A DNA stretch of 43,532 nucleotides from Promethearchaeota archaeon (lineage in GTDB: Archaea; Asgardarchaeota; Lokiarchaeia; Sigyniarchaeales; SOKP01): contig JAEOTZ010000044.1 in NCBI GenBank assembly GCA_016839585.1, positions 1-43,532 of the forward strand, in the 5' to 3' direction. This document shows positions 26,167 to 35,657 of this stretch, piece by piece (position 1 is the stretch's first letter; each line of letters starts with the position of its first letter). A program made the position numbers and the translations under genes. Under the pieces are notes generated by a model. That model worked only from the letters and a program-made list of their open reading frames with translations. It ran no database searches and was not told where the DNA came from.

Positions 26167-28173
26167 TCATACTTTTATTTTATAATTTGCTTTAATTTCT
26201 TTAATTTTATCTCTTAAATAAGCAGCATCTTCAAATCTAAGTTCTTTAGCAGCCAAAAACATTTTATTCTCAAGATATTGAATAATAATATCGGTATCTT
26301 CTTCTTTCTCTAATTCTTTGATTTTATCATTAATATTTTGCTTTAATCTTTTGACTTCCCGTTCCTTAAATTCTTGTTCTTCAGAAAGAGAATCTAAAAT
26401 GTTTTTCTGAATAGTTTTTGGAGTAATATTATTTTGCACATTAAAATCAGTCTGTTTTTTTCGTCTTCTATTTGTTTCATCTATAGCTGCTTTCATAGCG
26501 GGTGTTAATTTATCTGCATATAAAATTGCTCTTCCATAAAGATTTCTAGAAGCTCTTCCAATAGTCTGAATAAGCGATCGGGTATCTCTTAAAAAACCAA
26601 GTTTATCAGCATCTAAAATAGCTACTAACTGAACTTCAGGTAAGTCTAAACCCTCTCTTAAGAGATTTATTCCTACTACCACATCATGTGTTCCATCCCT
26701 TAATTCTCGTAAAATCTCGAATCTTTCCACCGTATCTACTTCTGAGTGAAGATAAGCAATTTTAATTCCTAAATCAGAATAATATTCAGCAATATCTTCT
26801 GCCATACGTTTTGTAAGTGTCGTGATTAAAATTCTACCTTCATTGCTCATTACCTTTCTAATTTCATTTAGTAAATCATCGATTTGATTTTCTGCGGGTC
26901 GAATCTCCACATTTGGATCAACTAATCCAGTTGGTCTAATTATTTGCTCAGCTGAAATGCCTTCACTTTTTTTTAATTCATAATCACCTGGAGTTGCTGA
27001 CATAAAAATAATGTATTCAATTTTACTTTCCCACTCTTTAAATGTAAGAGGTCGATTATCATATGCACTAGGTAAGCGCCAACCATATTCAACTAGATTT
27101 TTTTTACGAGACTGGTCCCCTCCTATCATTCCGTGAATCTGGGGTATGGTAACATGACTTTCATCTACAACAATTAAAAAATCTTCTGGAAAATAATCAA
27201 CTAAAGTCATTGGTGGTGTTCCCGGTGGTCTTCCATCTAGTGGTCTTGAATAGTTCTCTATTCCTTTACACCACCCCATTTCTCTCATCATTTCTAAATC
27301 AAATTTAGTTCTCCTTTCAATCCACTCAGCTTCAGCATATTTTTTTTGACTTTTAAAGAATTCAATTTGATGTTCTAATTCTTGTTCAATTAATTCCAAT
27401 GCTTTTACTTTATTTTCTTCAGGAATAATAAAATGAGTTGCAGGAAAAATTCTATAATTAGGTACTTTTTGTAGAGGACTATTCGAAATAGGATGAATTT
27501 CGGTTATAGATTCAATCTCATCGCCGAATAGGGATAATCTAACGGCATTGTGTAAATAAGCAGGATAAATATCAATAATATCCCCCTTTACCCGCACATT
27601 TCCCGGTTTGAATTCAGTATTATTTCGCTCATAGTTCATTTTTACCAATCGTTTGAGAATTTCCGAACGTTTTTTTTCCATACCAACTTCTAGGTAAAGC
27701 GCAATTTTCTCCCAAAGCTCGGGATTTCCTAACCCATATATACATGATACAGTTGCTACTATAATTACATCTCTTCGTGTTCTAACAGCATGCGCTGCGG
27801 CAAGTCTTAATCGTTCAATTTCTTCATTAACACTAAAATCTTTTTCTATATATAAGCCTGAAACAGGCATATATGCCTCTGGCTGATAATAGTCGTAATA
27901 AGATACAAAATAATGGACTGCATTATTGGGAAACAATTCTTTAAGTTCATTGTATAGTTGTGCTGCAAGAGTTTTATTTGGAGCCATAATTAGGGTGGGC
28001 TTTTGAATTTTTTGAATTATATTCGCAATAGTAAAGGTTTTACCCGTACCAGTGGCACCTAATAACGTTTGGAATTGTTTTCCTTTAAATATATTATCTG
28101 CGAGAGCTTTTATTGCTTCTGGTTGATCTCCTGCAGGTTTAAACTCAGATTCGAGTTTGAATTTAGCAATCAT
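26167..28173 (-). CDS. uvrB: Excinuclease ABC subunit B
   Basis: 668 residues, full length. UvrB is the helicase-like damage verifier that receives DNA from UvrA and recruits UvrC. Seen motifs: Walker A GATGTGKTFT at 39-48, the beta-hairpin region YYDYYQPEAYMP at about 93-104, Walker B-type VDESHVT at about 338, motif V GINLLREGLDLPE, motif VI QTIGRASRN and the C-terminal UVR domain AAKELRFEDAAYLRDKIKE that contacts UvrC. All catalytic features are intact. It is the first gene of the minus-strand pair uvrB-uvrA (41 bp apart). ATG at 28173. No SOS/LexA-type box was seen upstream, as expected for an archaeon. Confidence 0.97.
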   Translation of the reverse strand: MIAKFKLESEFKPAGDQPEAIKALADNIFKGKQFQTLLGATGTGKTFTIANIIQKIQKPTLIMAPNKTLAAQLYNELKELFPNNAVHYFVSYYDYYQPEAYMPVSGLYIEKDFSVNEEIERLRLAAAHAVRTRRDVIIVATVSCIYGLGNPELWEKIALYLEVGMEKKRSEILKRLVKMNYERNNTEFKPGNVRVKGDIIDIYPAYLHNAVRLSLFGDEIESITEIHPISNSPLQKVPNYRIFPATHFIIPEENKVKALELIEQELEHQIEFFKSQKKYAEAEWIERRTKFDLEMMREMGWCKGIENYSRPLDGRPPGTPPMTLVDYFPEDFLIVVDESHVTIPQIHGMIGGDQSRKKNLVEYGWRLPSAYDNRPLTFKEWESKIEYIIFMSATPGDYELKKSEGISAEQIIRPTGLVDPNVEIRPAENQIDDLLNEIRKVMSNEGRILITTLTKRMAEDIAEYYSDLGIKIAYLHSEVDTVERFEILRELRDGTHDVVVGINLLREGLDLPEVQLVAILDADKLGFLRDTRSLIQTIGRASRNLYGRAILYADKLTPAMKAAIDETNRRRKKQTDFNVQNNITPKTIQKNILDSLSEEQEFKEREVKRLKQNINDKIKELEKEEDTDIIIQYLENKMFLAAKELRFEDAAYLRDKIKEIKANYKIKV

Positions 28174-28303
28174 TAGAGTAATAAATCAATTTTTCGACTA
28201 ATGTAAATTAAAAATAAAATCAATATATAAAAGATAAGACTTAAGATATTCTAATGTATAATAACTTATGATTTTTACTATTATATAAATAAAAAATTAG
28301 ATT

Positions 28304-31300
28304 TTAGTTTCTTACAGCTTCTTCGTGTGAGTCTTCAGCCCCTTCTATTGTTCGGGCAAGAATTAAGAGAGTATCCTCATCGGTAAGAACATCCTCAATT
28401 AGTTGTTCTAGTCTAGTTATTGTCATCGATATGATAATATAGCCTGTAAGATTAGCAATTTCGTATGAACTCCCTTGTTCAAATACAAATTCACTGAGAT
28501 TGATATAAGTTTCATTAATATAGATAGAATCAATTGTGACATTCCATTTACCATAATTATTGATTCGAATTGTGAGCTTGTCATCACCAAGATCTGCTGT
28601 GGTCCCTGATCCATCTATCTCAATATTGTAGAATTCTGAATTAACTTTTGCGTATAATGTTTCATTATCTTCAGCAGTGGAGTAGGTAGTTACTCTTACA
28701 TTAATTTCATTTGATTTATTTATCTTTAATCCGGGAATATCAAAGGAAACGACCGCACATTCTTGTACATCTATAATAGCATTTCCATAGATAAATTCAA
28801 CCTCATTGCTATTTGAGCAATTTAGTATTACTGTCTCATTAATATATACGCTATCTAAAGTTACTGGAATATTTCCAGTATTTTTAATAACTAAACTTCC
28901 TGTTTCATTCGCATAAATGTAGGAAATTGATGTACCCTCAACATTCTCTATTATTTGAATATCTGGATTATTCCTTGTAGTGTGAATATAACCGATATCT
29001 GAAGCTACTGTTTCTCCGAAGCTTGTTGTAACACAGAGGAGTATTTCTTCATTAACTTCACCGTCAATATAGTCAGTTGCATCAACAACAATAATTTCTT
29101 CTTCATTTGGATATAAAATTTCATCATCAACAAGATAGTCGATATCTTCAGGAATAACTTCTTCCAAAGATTCTGTGAGATATATCGGACCTAAGGCATA
29201 AATACTATCCCCAGTATTTTTAACATATATTTTTATAATAGTACTGCCGTTATCATATATATAAGCATGTGTCTTGTTAAAATCTATTGGTATATGTTTT
29301 CTATAATAGCTTTCGATCGATGATGCTGCTAATTCAGGTGATAAAATTCTATCATCATTATAAATTGTAATAGAATTGTTCTCCTGACTTGATGTAAATA
29401 AAACTTCATCTCTAATATCATTTGGAGTGACTACACCGATCTTATTAAATTTTCCAATAGGATAAAACGATACAGGGGATTCTTCCAAGTATATTGTCGC
29501 TTTTTCTCCTGGATATAGTATCGAAGAACCACTAAGATATTCAATATTCTCGTTGAGAAATCTATTACTGACTATATCGTCATTTACATAAAACCTATCG
29601 AGAACAACAATAGATTCTCCTACATTCTCCACCTCAAGGAGAGCATTAGCATGATTCTCATCAATCTGAATAACTTCACTATTTGCTTTATTGATGTGTA
29701 TAGCTCCTTCTCCCCCTTCTTTAACAAAAAAGTTACTTGTAGAATTCGAAAATGTAAATATTTTTTGTTCTAGTGCCTCTGATTCGGCTGAAACATTTAT
29801 ACTTACAACATCATTTTTTTTAAAAGTTGTACCTCCTGATTTTATATCAACCCAAACGAGATCATCTTCTCCTGCATCTACTATTTGTGTATTTATTCCT
29901 TTACCTAAGGTAAAATTATAATCCTTCCCATTAACTTCTACACCTGTTATCTGTAAGTCCTTCGTTCCAATGTTATCTAATTTAAAGGTACCATATCCAC
30001 TATCAAATACTTCTGGATTGGTTATCATAAATTTTGAATCTAGAGCTGTATAATCCACTTTATATAATTTTACCATTCCATTCGGTGAAAAATGTTCTGG
30101 AACAAAGACATTAGAATCATATTGTCCATTTGGTGGTATATAGTCTGCCCAAACACCGCCATCATCAGTTTGTCGCCGATTAATTTGATTAGCGTAATTA
30201 TATGCTAAAGTACCTTCAGTTGTAGATCCAGGATCTGTTGGTACTCCGTAAAACATTAGTTTTACTAATTGACTCTCAAACCATTTTGCTCCCATAGCTC
30301 CAGTTGTTGAATTTTGATATTCATTTTCATCAAATACAGCATTTTCAGCCCAGTTATCCTTTTCAAGACCCATTTCCTTGTAAGTTTCATAGTGATCATT
30401 ACATATGCGAACCATCCAAGGCCATTTGCCTTCATCCCCACCTAATCCAGAATATAAAAATCCAAAATATACTAATACATAATCCGCCTTCAATCTATGA
30501 AATAACTCTGCACTATAAATTTCGTTTGTTTGCATGAATGCCATTCCTGTCATTCCTATTCTCTCGCCTTTAAAAGTGGCATTATCGTTAACCGTCGTTA
30601 CGTTTCCTATAGGTGTGAGCCAATACCCATAATCCCACCATGAAACTACAACAGAAGTACCTGGTAAATTATTTTTCATCCAAAGTAATGATTCTTCCCA
30701 ATCATGAAGCAGTCCTGCAGGTGTAATTTGACTGTATGATAATCGATCAATTGAAACATCTACGGCATGAACTACCTGAGCAACACATAAGAATCCCACA
30801 ATAAAATAAACTGCTAGCACTTCGGTATTACCCACAGTACCTTTAACCTGTCTCCTCCGTTTTCTACTTACTCCCCGTTTTTGTTCTCCTATAAAACCAC
30901 CATAAATCTTTAAAATGTTAACCAATCCATAGGCGCCTATTAGAGATGCGGCAGGAGCAAATAATAGGATTACGCGGATCATAGCTCCAGTGAAATAGAA
31001 CAACAATAATACGAATACTATCATAAAAATATCAGGAGCGTTTAATTTCTTTAAACAAAAATAGATTCCAAGTGGTACTAAAATTAATGGAATCAGAATA
31101 TTATAGTAAAATACACCCCAGGCACTTGGATTTTGCTCTGCAACTGAGGCAACCAGACTCATACCTTCTCGTACTAATGGATTTAGTAGAACATAAAATC
31201 TGCCACCAAAACCAAAAGGAATAAGTGCAGGATCAATCCAGATAAGTATCGCAACAATCAATATCACCGGAATAAGCCCCCATTTTATAAGATTAATTAA

Positions 31301-32215
31301 TCCATTATAAAATCTAGGATATTCATTTTTCTTTGTATAAATTAAATGAAAAATAATTAAAATAATTGTAAAGAGAAAAATTCCTCCTGTTTCTAAGCTC
31401 GAGAATAAAGTTTCAGGGTTAAAATTAATATATAATGAGAATATTAATAAACCAGTACCTTGAGCTCCAGCATATGCTATTAAAATATGTTCATTATATT
31501 TCTTTATCAAAATTAGAATAATGCAAATTAGCGGGATAATTAAGTATGCAAATTGATATCCACCCCAACTTAAGGATAAATAACCTAAAAACACTCCACT
31601 TAATATTGAATAAGATATTTTTCCTGTTCGTATCGCTTTTAGAAAAAATAAAAAGATCATTAAAACACTAAAAACACCTATTGTTTCATTATCAAAAAAG
31701 CCAGCAATGGTGCGTTGAAGAAAGCCAATATTAAAAGCTAAAAAGAAAGCAGCCATAAGACCCGTTCCTTTACTATGCACTTCCTTTCCTAAAAAATACA
31801 TAACAAGGACCGTAATGCCACCCATAATTGCTGGGAAGAAATAACAAATATGATATAATGAGACAGGTATTCCGAGAAAATTAAAGGTTTTATAAATTGC
31901 GACAACTGTAAACGTCAATCCGGGACGTAATGTACTTCGAAAATAACCTTCAGGGTACCAACTCTTAAAATCTCGCCAATTAAAATATTCGTAAAATGAA
32001 TGGGTTGAAAGATATTCTGCGTTATAATATTGTATCCATGGATCAAAAGCTTTAATAAGAAGTGGTCCTCTTAGGACTGGAGTAAGCCTTACAACTATAG
32101 CTAGGGTGACAAGTAGGAATAGTGTTATGAATAATAATATATTTCGAGTTTTGAGTGATACAGAAGCTCGAGCGCGATCACGGAAATTTCTAATTGAAGC
32201 AATAACTCTAGGCAT
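28304..32215 (-). CDS. aglB: Oligosaccharyltransferase AglB (STT3) with long repeat-bearing C-terminus
   Basis: 1303 residues, well above the usual 700-1000 for archaeal AglB. It transfers lipid-linked glycan to Asn in N-x-S/T sequons outside the membrane. About thirteen membrane helices lie in residues 25-485. Acidic catalytic motifs: FDPW with Asp58 in the first external loop and FDNE with Asp175/Glu177. The peptide-binding WWDYG lies at about residue 525 (VVSWWDYGYWL). After the globular domain, from about 735, five repeating beta-type units can be seen, each with a L.I.N.G...V.I...YIN pattern, near residues 745, 860, 1000, 1115 and 1222. The mature tail is acidic and carries many N-x-S/T sites, so it may be glycosylated itself. 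ATG start; divergent from truA. Confidence 0.93.
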   Translation of the reverse strand: MPRVIASIRNFRDRARASVSLKTRNILLFITLFLLVTLAIVVRLTPVLRGPLLIKAFDPWIQYYNAEYLSTHSFYEYFNWRDFKSWYPEGYFRSTLRPGLTFTVVAIYKTFNFLGIPVSLYHICYFFPAIMGGITVLVMYFLGKEVHSKGTGLMAAFFLAFNIGFLQRTIAGFFDNETIGVFSVLMIFLFFLKAIRTGKISYSILSGVFLGYLSLSWGGYQFAYLIIPLICIILILIKKYNEHILIAYAGAQGTGLLIFSLYINFNPETLFSSLETGGIFLFTIILIIFHLIYTKKNEYPRFYNGLINLIKWGLIPVILIVAILIWIDPALIPFGFGGRFYVLLNPLVREGMSLVASVAEQNPSAWGVFYYNILIPLILVPLGIYFCLKKLNAPDIFMIVFVLLLFYFTGAMIRVILLFAPAASLIGAYGLVNILKIYGGFIGEQKRGVSRKRRRQVKGTVGNTEVLAVYFIVGFLCVAQVVHAVDVSIDRLSYSQITPAGLLHDWEESLLWMKNNLPGTSVVVSWWDYGYWLTPIGNVTTVNDNATFKGERIGMTGMAFMQTNEIYSAELFHRLKADYVLVYFGFLYSGLGGDEGKWPWMVRICNDHYETYKEMGLEKDNWAENAVFDENEYQNSTTGAMGAKWFESQLVKLMFYGVPTDPGSTTEGTLAYNYANQINRRQTDDGGVWADYIPPNGQYDSNVFVPEHFSPNGMVKLYKVDYTALDSKFMITNPEVFDSGYGTFKLDNIGTKDLQITGVEVNGKDYNFTLGKGINTQIVDAGEDDLVWVDIKSGGTTFKKNDVVSINVSAESEALEQKIFTFSNSTSNFFVKEGGEGAIHINKANSEVIQIDENHANALLEVENVGESIVVLDRFYVNDDIVSNRFLNENIEYLSGSSILYPGEKATIYLEESPVSFYPIGKFNKIGVVTPNDIRDEVLFTSSQENNSITIYNDDRILSPELAASSIESYYRKHIPIDFNKTHAYIYDNGSTIIKIYVKNTGDSIYALGPIYLTESLEEVIPEDIDYLVDDEILYPNEEEIIVVDATDYIDGEVNEEILLCVTTSFGETVASDIGYIHTTRNNPDIQIIENVEGTSISYIYANETGSLVIKNTGNIPVTLDSVYINETVILNCSNSNEVEFIYGNAIIDVQECAVVSFDIPGLKINKSNEINVRVTTYSTAEDNETLYAKVNSEFYNIEIDGSGTTADLGDDKLTIRINNYGKWNVTIDSIYINETYINLSEFVFEQGSSYEIANLTGYIIISMTITRLEQLIEDVLTDEDTLLILARTIEGAEDSHEEAVRN

Positions 32216-32425
32216 TATTTTTTAAATAAGTTTTTTAAAATATTTAGCTAAAAAGCATAATGAAATTTTGAATATAAAAAAAATCCCTCTCTTTAAAATG
32301 TTATCCTTTAATAGAAACATATTACAATATTCTAAAACTTTGAAAAGAATTTATGAGTTTTAGATTTTTAATAATTTTTATAAGGATAATAAAATTAATT
32401 TCTTGAAATATTACTACTAAATGTC

Positions 32426-33271
32426 ATGGAAAGATGTAGATTTCTCTTTAAAATGTATTATATAGGCTCTAAAAAATTTTATGGTTCTCAGAGACAAAAG
32501 AATATTTTAACTATAGAAGATTGTCTTTTAAATGCTTTAATTATGAACGGATATTTTAGAGATATTAAAAAGGCGGGATTAGAATTTGCAAGTAGAACCG
32601 ATAGGTTTGTATCTGCTCGTTCTTCCTGTTTCTCTTTCATTTCAGTAAAACAACCAATTTTAATGGAAATTAATTCAGCATTACCTAAAGATATAGGTGT
32701 TTGGGCTCACTCAGAAGTGTCAATGAATTTTTCATCTAGATATGATGCTATTCTACGTCATTATAAATATATTGTTCCTGAATCACTTATATCTCTTCAA
32801 AAACAACATTCTTTAAATTTAGAGATAATGGAAAAAGCTTGTAGAGAATTAGAAGGAACCCATGATTTCATTAATTTCTCTAAAAGAGAAAAACTAGAAA
32901 AAAAAACTGTTAGAGAACTAGAAGTTGTAAAGATGACTATTGATAAGGATTTCATAATATTTGATTTTCTAGGTAAGTCCTTTCTTAGACAACAAATTCG
33001 TAGAATGGTACAAAAGATATTAGGACTTGGTATGGGAGAGATTGACTATGATGATTTTTTATCATTATTTGACAGCTCAAGAGATATTTCTTACCAAGCG
33101 GCAGATCCAAGAGGATTGATACTGTGGGATATAATTTATGACGAAAAGATTAAGTTTTTAGAAGATAAAAAATCAAAAGAAAGAATGGAAAATTATTTCA
33201 TAAATAAAGAGTTAAAATATCATTTTAAACAGCAATTATTCCGAATCTTGCAACGAAACAATTCTAGCTAA
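32426..33271 (+). CDS. truA: TruA-family tRNA pseudouridine synthase
   Basis: 281 residues. The catalytic motif is ASRTDRFVSA with Asp59 as the nucleophile; TruA and Pus1/Pus3 carry GRTDxGVHA or close variants, so the R-T-D core is intact. Other family blocks: ALPKDIGVWAHSEVSMNFSSRY near residue 90, RHYKYIV, DFINFSKRE near 145, and FLGKSFLRQQIRRMV near 185. The family makes pseudouridine in the tRNA anticodon arm (positions 38-40 for TruA). Loss of the small residues after RTD (G/GV to R/FV) is mild and could reflect the divergent archaeal subfamily. ATG at 32426; an out-of-frame ATG lies at 32421. Its 3' end overlaps rfcS tail to tail by 36 bp. Confidence 0.9.
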   Translation: MERCRFLFKMYYIGSKKFYGSQRQKNILTIEDCLLNALIMNGYFRDIKKAGLEFASRTDRFVSARSSCFSFISVKQPILMEINSALPKDIGVWAHSEVSMNFSSRYDAILRHYKYIVPESLISLQKQHSLNLEIMEKACRELEGTHDFINFSKREKLEKKTVRELEVVKMTIDKDFIIFDFLGKSFLRQQIRRMVQKILGLGMGEIDYDDFLSLFDSSRDISYQAADPRGLILWDIIYDEKIKFLEDKKSKERMENYFINKELKYHFKQQLFRILQRNNSS

Positions 33272-34207
33272 TAATGCTTGTAATTGAATTTCTTCTGTAC
33301 TACCTTGACTCAATCGAAATTCAAATTCAGCTAAAATTTTAGATAATTCAATTTTTAAATCTTCTATTATATTCAAATTGTAGACTTCTCTATGAATATT
33401 TTTTATAATATTTTGACCTGAAAGACCATAATTATTGATTAAATCATATAATAGTTTTATTGAAAGTTGTAATTGACCTTCTATGGCAGTTTGTAAAATT
33501 TCTTTTATTTTTTCCGGAGGTACTTCACCTGCTACTCGAAAAACAATTTCTTGATCTATTTTTTTAGAAATAGTTCCACAGGATTGCAAATAATTTATCG
33601 CTCTTCTACAATCTCCTCTAGAAACGTCAGTTAAAGCGTTTAAACCATCAGGCTTGAGTGTGATATTCTCTTGTTGAGCGATATATTTTACCCTTTTTTT
33701 AATATCGTCATTATTCAAAGAAGAAAATCTAAATACAACACATCTAGATTGAATGGGGGGTATTATTTTATTAGAATAATTGCATATTAAAATCATCCGG
33801 CAGTTATTTGTATATTTTTCCATTGTTCTTCTTAATGCTTGTTGAGCCGGAGAAGTCATATTATCGGCTTCATCTAAAATTAAGATTTTAAAAAATATAT
33901 CAATAGGGGGTCTAGCTTTTGCGAAATCTTTAATATAAGTTCTTATAACATCAATACCTCGAGCATCACTCGCATTTAACTCTAAATATGTTCTATTAAC
34001 TAACATTTTTCTACCATATAGTTCTCGAACTATTGCTAATGCTGAAGTGGTTTTACCTGTTCCAGCAGGACCAGCAAAAATCAAATGTGGCATTGATTTA
34101 TCTTTGACAAATTGTTTTAAACGCTTAATAATACCTATTTGGTTTACTAAATCATCCAATATCCTTGGTCGATACTTCTCGACCCATGGTCTATTTTCAA
34201 AAGACAT
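33236..34207 (-). CDS. rfcS: Replication factor C small subunit (clamp loader)
   Basis: 323 residues, typical for the archaeal small subunit. RFC loads the PCNA clamp on primed DNA. Motifs: box II-type WVEKYRPRILDDL at 8-20, Walker A GPAGTGKTTSA at about 46-56, Walker B ILDEADNMT, sensor-type LICNYSNKI, and the SRC motif IQSRCVVFRF carrying the arginine finger. The C-terminal collar helices are present. ATG start. Its upstream region is shared with enolase and contains a 14-bp palindrome (34261-34274). The last 36 bp overlap the 3' end of truA. The large subunit is not adjacent, unlike in many euryarchaea. Confidence 0.95.
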   Translation of the reverse strand: MSFENRPWVEKYRPRILDDLVNQIGIIKRLKQFVKDKSMPHLIFAGPAGTGKTTSALAIVRELYGRKMLVNRTYLELNASDARGIDVIRTYIKDFAKARPPIDIFFKILILDEADNMTSPAQQALRRTMEKYTNNCRMILICNYSNKIIPPIQSRCVVFRFSSLNNDDIKKRVKYIAQQENITLKPDGLNALTDVSRGDCRRAINYLQSCGTISKKIDQEIVFRVAGEVPPEKIKEILQTAIEGQLQLSIKLLYDLINNYGLSGQNIIKNIHREVYNLNIIEDLKIELSKILAEFEFRLSQGSTEEIQLQALLARIVSLQDSE

Positions 34208-34324
34208 TATTTATTGAATTTAAAATGAAAATTTATATTAATATAAAAGAAGAAATTATTAAGAATTAATTCTTCTTACTTCTTTTTAATGATTTAAATT
34301 AAAAAAAATTAATGAGATTTTTTT
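34208..34324. promoter_or_regulatory. rfcS / enolase divergent promoter region with 14-bp palindrome
   Basis: 117 bp between divergent starts. A perfect palindrome AAGAATTAATTCTT is at 34261-34274, flanked by partly symmetric AAGAAG and CTTCTT sequences. A TATA-like ATATTAATATAAA at about 34236-34248 faces rfcS. A second A/T box, ATTTAAATTA at about 34291-34300, faces enolase. Position makes the palindrome a candidate operator, unproven. Confidence 0.4.
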
Positions 34325-35632
34325 ATGAATGATTTTAAAATAACAAAAATTAAAGCTAGATGGATTTTAGATTCTAGAGGGAATCCTACCGTAGAATCAG
34401 ATGTTTATGTTGGAAATGTTTTCTCTAGAGCAGCAGTACCTTCAGGCGCCTCAACTGGTGCTTTAGAGGCACTTGAACTACGAGATGGAGGGAAAGCTTT
34501 TATGGGAAAACATGTTACTAAAGCAGTGACAAATATCAATGAAATACTCGCAAAAAAATTAACAGGTTTTGATGTAAGAGAACAAACAAAATTAGATGAA
34601 GAAATGATTAGAATCGACGGAACAGAAAACAAGAGCAAATTAGGCGCTAATGCAATATTATCTATTTCATTAGCAGTAGCAAAATTAGCAGCTAAATTGC
34701 TGAATAAACCATTATTTGTACATTTAAATGAGTTAACTTACAATGAGACTCGAGAACAATACTTATTACCTTTGCCATGTTGTAATATCATTAATGGGGG
34801 GGAACATGCTGGAAATAATTTAGCAATACAAGAATTTATGGTATTACCAATAGGAGCCCCAACCTTCTCTAAAGCAATTCAAAATGCAGCAGAAGTATAT
34901 CATACTTTGAAAAAATTATTAGGAAAAAAGTATGGACCCTCTGCTGTTAATGTTGGTGATGAAGGAGGATTTGCACCAAATTTGTCAGAAACTCGAGATG
35001 CAATAAATATCATTATAGAGGCTATTGAGGAGGTAGGATTTATGATGGGAACTGATTTTGTAATAGGAATGGATGCGGCTGCAAGTGAATTTTTCAAAGA
35101 TGATTTATATAATATAGATGGTAGGAAACTAACAGAAGAAGAATTATTACAATATTACCTTGATTTAATTCATGATTATCCTTTGAAATCTATTGAAGAC
35201 CCATTTGATGAAAAAGCATTTAGAAGTTTTACAAATTTAACAATCAAAGTTGATAAGTCAATTCAGATTGTAGATGATGATCTTACTGTTACAAATATCA
35301 AATTACTTGAGAAAGCAATTAAAGAAAAAGCCGGAAATGCATTATTACTTAAAGTTAATCAAATTGGATCCTTATCAGAAGCAATTAATGCATGTAAAAT
35401 GTCATTTAGAAATGGATTTAATGTAATGGTTTCACATAGATCTGGTGAAACTGAAGATCCATTTATTGCAGATTTAGCAGTTGGACTTTGTAGTGGTCAA
35501 ATAAAAACAGGGGCTCCAGCAAGATCTGATCGAAATTGTAAATATAATCAGCTTCTCAGAATCGAGGAACTATTGGAAAGTAATGCAAAATATCCTAAAA
35601 GTTTAGACTCCTGGAAAGATTTTCAAAAATAA
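34325..35632 (+). CDS. eno: Enolase
   Basis: 435 residues, full length. It interconverts 2-phosphoglycerate and phosphoenolpyruvate in glycolysis and gluconeogenesis. Typical blocks: ARWILDSRGNPTVESDV at 10-26, PSGASTGALEALELRDG, NGGEHAGNNLAIQEFM with the active-site His, NVGDEGGFAPNL, the metal ligands in IGMDAAASEF, IEDPFDE and VDDDLTVTN, the catalytic Lys in LLKVNQIGSLSEAI (also the PROSITE-type signature) and VSHRSGETEDPFIADLAVG. All expected catalytic residues are present. ATG start. Convergent with the methylase gene, 25 bp apart. Confidence 0.98.
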   Translation: MNDFKITKIKARWILDSRGNPTVESDVYVGNVFSRAAVPSGASTGALEALELRDGGKAFMGKHVTKAVTNINEILAKKLTGFDVREQTKLDEEMIRIDGTENKSKLGANAILSISLAVAKLAAKLLNKPLFVHLNELTYNETREQYLLPLPCCNIINGGEHAGNNLAIQEFMVLPIGAPTFSKAIQNAAEVYHTLKKLLGKKYGPSAVNVGDEGGFAPNLSETRDAINIIIEAIEEVGFMMGTDFVIGMDAAASEFFKDDLYNIDGRKLTEEELLQYYLDLIHDYPLKSIEDPFDEKAFRSFTNLTIKVDKSIQIVDDDLTVTNIKLLEKAIKEKAGNALLLKVNQIGSLSEAINACKMSFRNGFNVMVSHRSGETEDPFIADLAVGLCSGQIKTGAPARSDRNCKYNQLLRIEELLESNAKYPKSLDSWKDFQK

Positions 35633-35657
35633 TAATATAATTTTTGTTAAATTTCTT

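Noticed and set aside
30304-30537. Plus-strand frame opposite aglB
   Set aside because: Lies inside the conserved oligosaccharyltransferase domain on the minus strand and has no recognisable protein pattern.
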